A stretch of 7,650 bases of DNA. Source: an uncultured Frankineae bacterium. GTDB taxonomy: Bacteria > Actinomycetota > Actinomycetes > Mycobacteriales > SCTD01. The DNA lies in NCBI GenBank assembly GCA_902805805.1, contig CADCUE010000241.1, positions 1 to 7,650 of the forward strand, in the 5' to 3' direction. Below the pieces are notes generated by a model, which worked only from the letters and a program-made list of their open reading frames with translations, was not told the origin of the DNA and did not search any database. Shown here piece by piece: positions 5,285 through 7,650 of this stretch (positions within the stretch are counted from its first letter, which is position 1; each line of letters starts with the position of its first letter). A program made the translations under genes and the position numbers.

Positions 5285-5724
5285 GCCTGCCCGACCTCGG
5301 CGACGCGCTGCCCGGCGCCGAGCGGGCGCTCGCCCGCGCCCTCGCTGCGGCCGGCTCGGACGACCACGCCGCGGTCCAGGCCCATCTGGTGGCGCTGCTC
5401 GAGTCGGCAGGAGGTCCGGACGTGGGCAACGCCGTACGCGCACACCTGGAGCGGGCCGGGCTCGTGCGAGCCCGTCCCGACCCGGCCGACCCGCACCCGC
5501 CGCCCCGGACGGCCGAGGCGCTGCTCGACGCCGCGTACGCCCTGCACAGCGCCGCCCAGCACGACCTGCGCGCGGCGCTGAGCGCCAGCGGCCTCGCGGT
5601 CGGCCTGGGCCCGGGCGACCGACGGCGGGCGCGTGCCGAGCACGCGGCCACCTCGCTGGCGGCGCGCGACGTTGCGGTCACCGCCGTGCTCGGGCGGCTG
5701 CGCGCGGGCGCTGCGGCAGAATGA
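5281..5724 (+). CDS. Small helical hypothetical protein upstream of hisI
   Basis: The product has 147 residues and I do not recognise a family. It is Ala/Leu/Arg-rich and predicted by eye to be almost entirely alpha-helical, with a Pro-rich break at about residues 62-74 ([12 protein letters not shown]) separating two helical halves. There is no signal peptide, membrane segment or Cys. TTG at 5281 is the only start available after the in-frame stop at 5263-5265 until GTG 5389. No good ribosome-binding site precedes the TTG, so translation may depend on the overlapping leader frame, or the true start may have been lost by a frameshift. Codon use is normal for the window and the stop is 4 bases before hisI, so it is probably a real, co-transcribed gene. 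Actinobacterial hisI is often preceded by hisF; this protein is not HisF. Confidence 0.6.
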   Translation: MSLPDLGDALPGAERALARALAAAGSDDHAAVQAHLVALLESAGGPDVGNAVRAHLERAGLVRARPDPADPHPPPRTAEALLDAAYALHSAAQHDLRAALSASGLAVGLGPGDRRRARAEHAATSLAARDVAVTAVLGRLRAGAAAE

Positions 5725-5728
5725 GGGC

Positions 5729-6109
5729 ATGAGCAGCGCAGTCCGCCCGACCGAGCTCGATCCCACCATCGGCGCCCGCCTCAAGCGCGACCGGGACGGC
5801 CTCGTCGTCGCCGTCGCCCAGCAGCACGACACCGGCGAGGTCCTCATGGTCGGGTGGATGGACGACGAGGCGCTGCACCGCACGCTCACGACCGGCCGCT
5901 GCACCTACTGGTCGCGCAGCCGCCAGGAGTACTGGGTCAAGGGCGACACCTCCGGCTCGCAGCAGTGGGTCAAGTCGGTCGCGCTCGACTGCGACGGCGA
6001 CACGCTGCTGGTCAAGGTCGACCAGGTCGGCAGCGGCGCCTGCCACACCGGTGACCGCACCTGCTTCGACGCGGTCGTCCTGCCCGTGGTGGTGGGCGCT
6101 CCCGCATGA
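5729..6109 (+). CDS. hisI: Phosphoribosyl-AMP cyclohydrolase (HisI)
   Basis: This 126-residue cytoplasmic enzyme opens the adenine ring of phosphoribosyl-AMP, the third step of histidine biosynthesis. The family signature is complete: [14 protein letters not shown] (36-49), [18 protein letters not shown] (59-76), the metal motif DCDGD (87-91, with Mg-binding Asp residues and Zn-binding Cys 88), then ACHTG (Cys 105) and TCFD (Cys 112) supplying the other zinc ligands. It is the single-domain form, without the HisE pyrophosphohydrolase domain found fused in enterobacteria, as expected for Actinobacteria. The ATG at 5729 lies 4 bases after the upstream stop. The nearest purine-rich site, AGGG (5724-5727), is only one base from the ATG, so translation probably depends on coupling to the upstream gene. 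trpE follows 10 bases downstream, the usual actinobacterial his-trp arrangement. Confidence 0.97.
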   Translation: MSSAVRPTELDPTIGARLKRDRDGLVVAVAQQHDTGEVLMVGWMDDEALHRTLTTGRCTYWSRSRQEYWVKGDTSGSQQWVKSVALDCDGDTLLVKVDQVGSGACHTGDRTCFDAVVLPVVVGAPA

Positions 6110-6111
6110 GG
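6108..6111 (+). promoter_or_regulatory. Ribosome-binding site of trpE within the hisI stop
   Basis: GAGG overlaps the hisI TGA and ends 8 bases before the ATG at 6120, supporting that start and suggesting that hisI and trpE are translated from one message. Confidence 0.6.
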
Positions 6112-6119
6112 CGGCCGAC

Positions 6120-7650
6120 ATGAGCCTCGGCGTCACCAGTCCCGGCCGGGAGGAGTTCGCCGCGCTGCGGGCGTCGTCGCCGCTGATCGCCGTCACGCGC
6201 CGACTGCTGGCCGACGGGGAGACCCCGGTCGGGGTCTACCGCAAGCTGGCCGGCGGCCGGCCGGGGACGTTCCTTCTCGAGTCCGCCGAGCAGGGGCGGC
6301 AGTGGTCGCGCTGGTCTTTCGTCGGCGTGCGGTCGGCGGGGGTGCTGACCGAGCGCGACGGCAAGGCCGTGTGGGACGGGGACGGGCTGCCCACGACGTC
6401 CGAGGACCCGCTCGAGGCCCTGCGCGAGGCCACCGAGCTGCTGCGCTCGCCCAAGCCCGACGGCTTCCCGCCCCTGACCGGCGGGCTCGTCGGCTACCTC
6501 GGCTACGACGTCGTCCGGCGCCTGGAGCGCCTGCCGAGCACCGCGCCCGACGAGCTCGGCATGCCCGAGCTGGCGATGATGCTGGTCACCGACCTGGCCG
6601 CGCTCGACCACGGCGACGGCACCGTCCTGCTGATCGCGAACGTGCTCCCGGGCGGGTCGTACGACGACGCCGTCGCCCGGCTGGACGCCATGGCGGCAGC
6701 GCTCGCCGAGCCGGCGCCCGCGACCGTGTCGACCGTCGACCTCGGTGCGCAGCCGGAGGTGGTGCGCCGCACGAGCCCGGACGCGTACGAGGCCGCCGTC
6801 GAAGCCGGCCGCGAGCACATCCGGGCGGGCGACGTCTTCCAGGTGGTGCTCAGCCAGCGGTTCGAGGTCCGGACGGAGGTGGACGCGCTCGACGTCTACC
6901 GGGTGCTGCGGACGTCCAACCCCTCGCCGTACATGTACCTGCTGCGCTTCGCCGGACGCGAGTCGCCGTACGACGTCGTCGGCTCGTCGCCGGAGGCGCT
7001 GGTCACCGTGACCGGCGACCGGGCCGTCGTCCACCCGCCCGCCGGCACCCGTCCGCGCGGCGCGACCCCGGAGGCCGATGTGCAGGCGGCGGCGGAGCTG
7101 CGGGCCGACCCCAAGGAGCGGGCCGAGCACGTGATGCTCGTCGACCTCGCCCGCAACGACCTGGGGCGGGTGTGCGTCCCCGGGTCGGTGGACGTCAGCG
7201 GCTTCATGCGGGTCGAGCGCTACAGCCACGTCATGCACCTGGTGTCGACGGTGTTCGGCCAGGTGACGCCCGGGCGCACGGCGCTGGACGTCCTGCGCGC
7301 CACCTTCCCGGCGGGCACGGTCAGCGGAGCGCCCAAGCCGCGGGCCATGGAGATCATCGAGGCGCTGGAGCCGCACCGCCGCAACCTGTACGCGGGGACG
7401 GTCGGCTACGTCGACGCGGGCGGCGACATGGACATGGCCATCGCCATCCGCACCGCGGTGCTGCACGCCGGCTCGGCGCACGTGCAGGCCGGCGCAGGCA
7501 TCGTCGCCGACAGCCATGCCCCGAGCGAGCAGGCGGAGTGCGAGAACAAGGCCGCCGCCGTGCTGCGCGCGGTGGCGGCGGCGGCGACCCTGCGCCCTGC
7601 GGCGGCCGCGAGTACGGCGGCCGCCAGCCGGCCCGCGGCCGCGGACGCCC
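6120..7650 (+). CDS. trpE: Anthranilate synthase component I (TrpE), C-terminus beyond the edge
   Basis: 510 residues are visible with no stop. TrpE converts chorismate and ammonia (from glutamine through TrpG) to anthranilate, the first committed step of tryptophan synthesis. The N-terminal regulatory domain has the LLES motif (52-55) that binds feedback tryptophan, and GLVGYLGYD (122-130). The chorismate-binding domain starts near 220 and shows VFQVVLSQRF (239-248), TSNPSPYMYLL (265-275), VVGSSPEAL (286-294), the AGTRPRG turn (308-314), ERAEHVMLVDLARNDLGR (333-350), SHVMHLVS (369-376), PAGTVSGAPKPRAM (397-410) and GAGIVADS (458-465) before the closing ECENKAAAVL. These make it TrpE rather than PabB or a salicylate synthase. 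One oddity is Pro 307, where the family usually has Ile before AGT. The last 20 or so residues are an Ala-rich tail. The ATG at 6120 has GAGG 8 bases upstream. Confidence 0.96.
   Translation, partial: MSLGVTSPGREEFAALRASSPLIAVTRRLLADGETPVGVYRKLAGGRPGTFLLESAEQGRQWSRWSFVGVRSAGVLTERDGKAVWDGDGLPTTSEDPLEALREATELLRSPKPDGFPPLTGGLVGYLGYDVVRRLERLPSTAPDELGMPELAMMLVTDLAALDHGDGTVLLIANVLPGGSYDDAVARLDAMAAALAEPAPATVSTVDLGAQPEVVRRTSPDAYEAAVEAGREHIRAGDVFQVVLSQRFEVRTEVDALDVYRVLRTSNPSPYMYLLRFAGRESPYDVVGSSPEALVTVTGDRAVVHPPAGTRPRGATPEADVQAAAELRADPKERAEHVMLVDLARNDLGRVCVPGSVDVSGFMRVERYSHVMHLVSTVFGQVTPGRTALDVLRATFPAGTVSGAPKPRAMEIIEALEPHRRNLYAGTVGYVDAGGDMDMAIAIRTAVLHAGSAHVQAGAGIVADSHAPSEQAECENKAAAVLRAVAAAATLRPAAAASTAAASRPAAADA

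Noticed and set aside
5048..5443. Longer amidohydrolase start at 5443
   Set aside because: The extra N-terminus is Arg/Ala/Gly-rich, overlaps the oppositely oriented small gene, and AGGAG sits 7 bases from GTG 5047.
6012..7517. 501-codon minus-strand frame
   Set aside because: It is the antisense shadow of trpE; the product is His/Arg/Gly/Val-rich with no domain features.

Overview
The base composition is very high in G+C, codons strongly prefer G or C in the third position, and GTG starts are frequent. Together with the hisI-trpE gene order this points to an actinobacterial (Actinomycetota) chromosome. I cannot name the genus. There are no rRNA, tRNA, CRISPR or insertion-sequence signatures. 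The right end is core metabolism and the left two thirds is accessory.

Left block (1-2605). A lipoprotein gene on the minus strand leaves the window at base 1. A decayed partial copy of a piece of it lies about 450 bp away, at 453-510. An alpha/beta-hydrolase gene follows on the plus strand (about 590-1378), with a terminator-like hairpin after it. Then comes a 447-bp gap holding two perfect or near-perfect tandem repeats, and a second, unrelated exported protein or lipoprotein gene on the plus strand (1826-2605).

Middle block (2653-5047, minus strand). Three genes are read as one unit: an amidohydrolase-like protein, a DUF59/MIP18-type metal-sulfur cluster protein, and a 324-residue protein that looks like a tyrosine recombinase stripped of its catalytic residues. 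Both gene junctions are 4-base GTGA start/stop overlaps, so the three are almost certainly co-translated. From memory, this set resembles the accessory genes beside actinobacterial propane-type diiron monooxygenase clusters (prm/mim). Neither the monooxygenase nor its GroEL is in this window. A CRP-like palindrome sits just upstream of the first gene. This block is the best candidate for something undescribed.

Right block (5281-7650, plus strand). A small alpha-helical protein of unknown function with a TTG start is followed by hisI (histidine step 3) and trpE (first step of tryptophan synthesis; it runs off the right edge). The genes are separated by 4 and 10 bases, which suggests one amino-acid biosynthesis operon. 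A possible 17-codon leader ORF overlaps the TTG start by 4 bases. Starts were chosen from ribosome-binding sites, overlaps and where family similarity begins. Family assignments come from reading motifs, with no database search.
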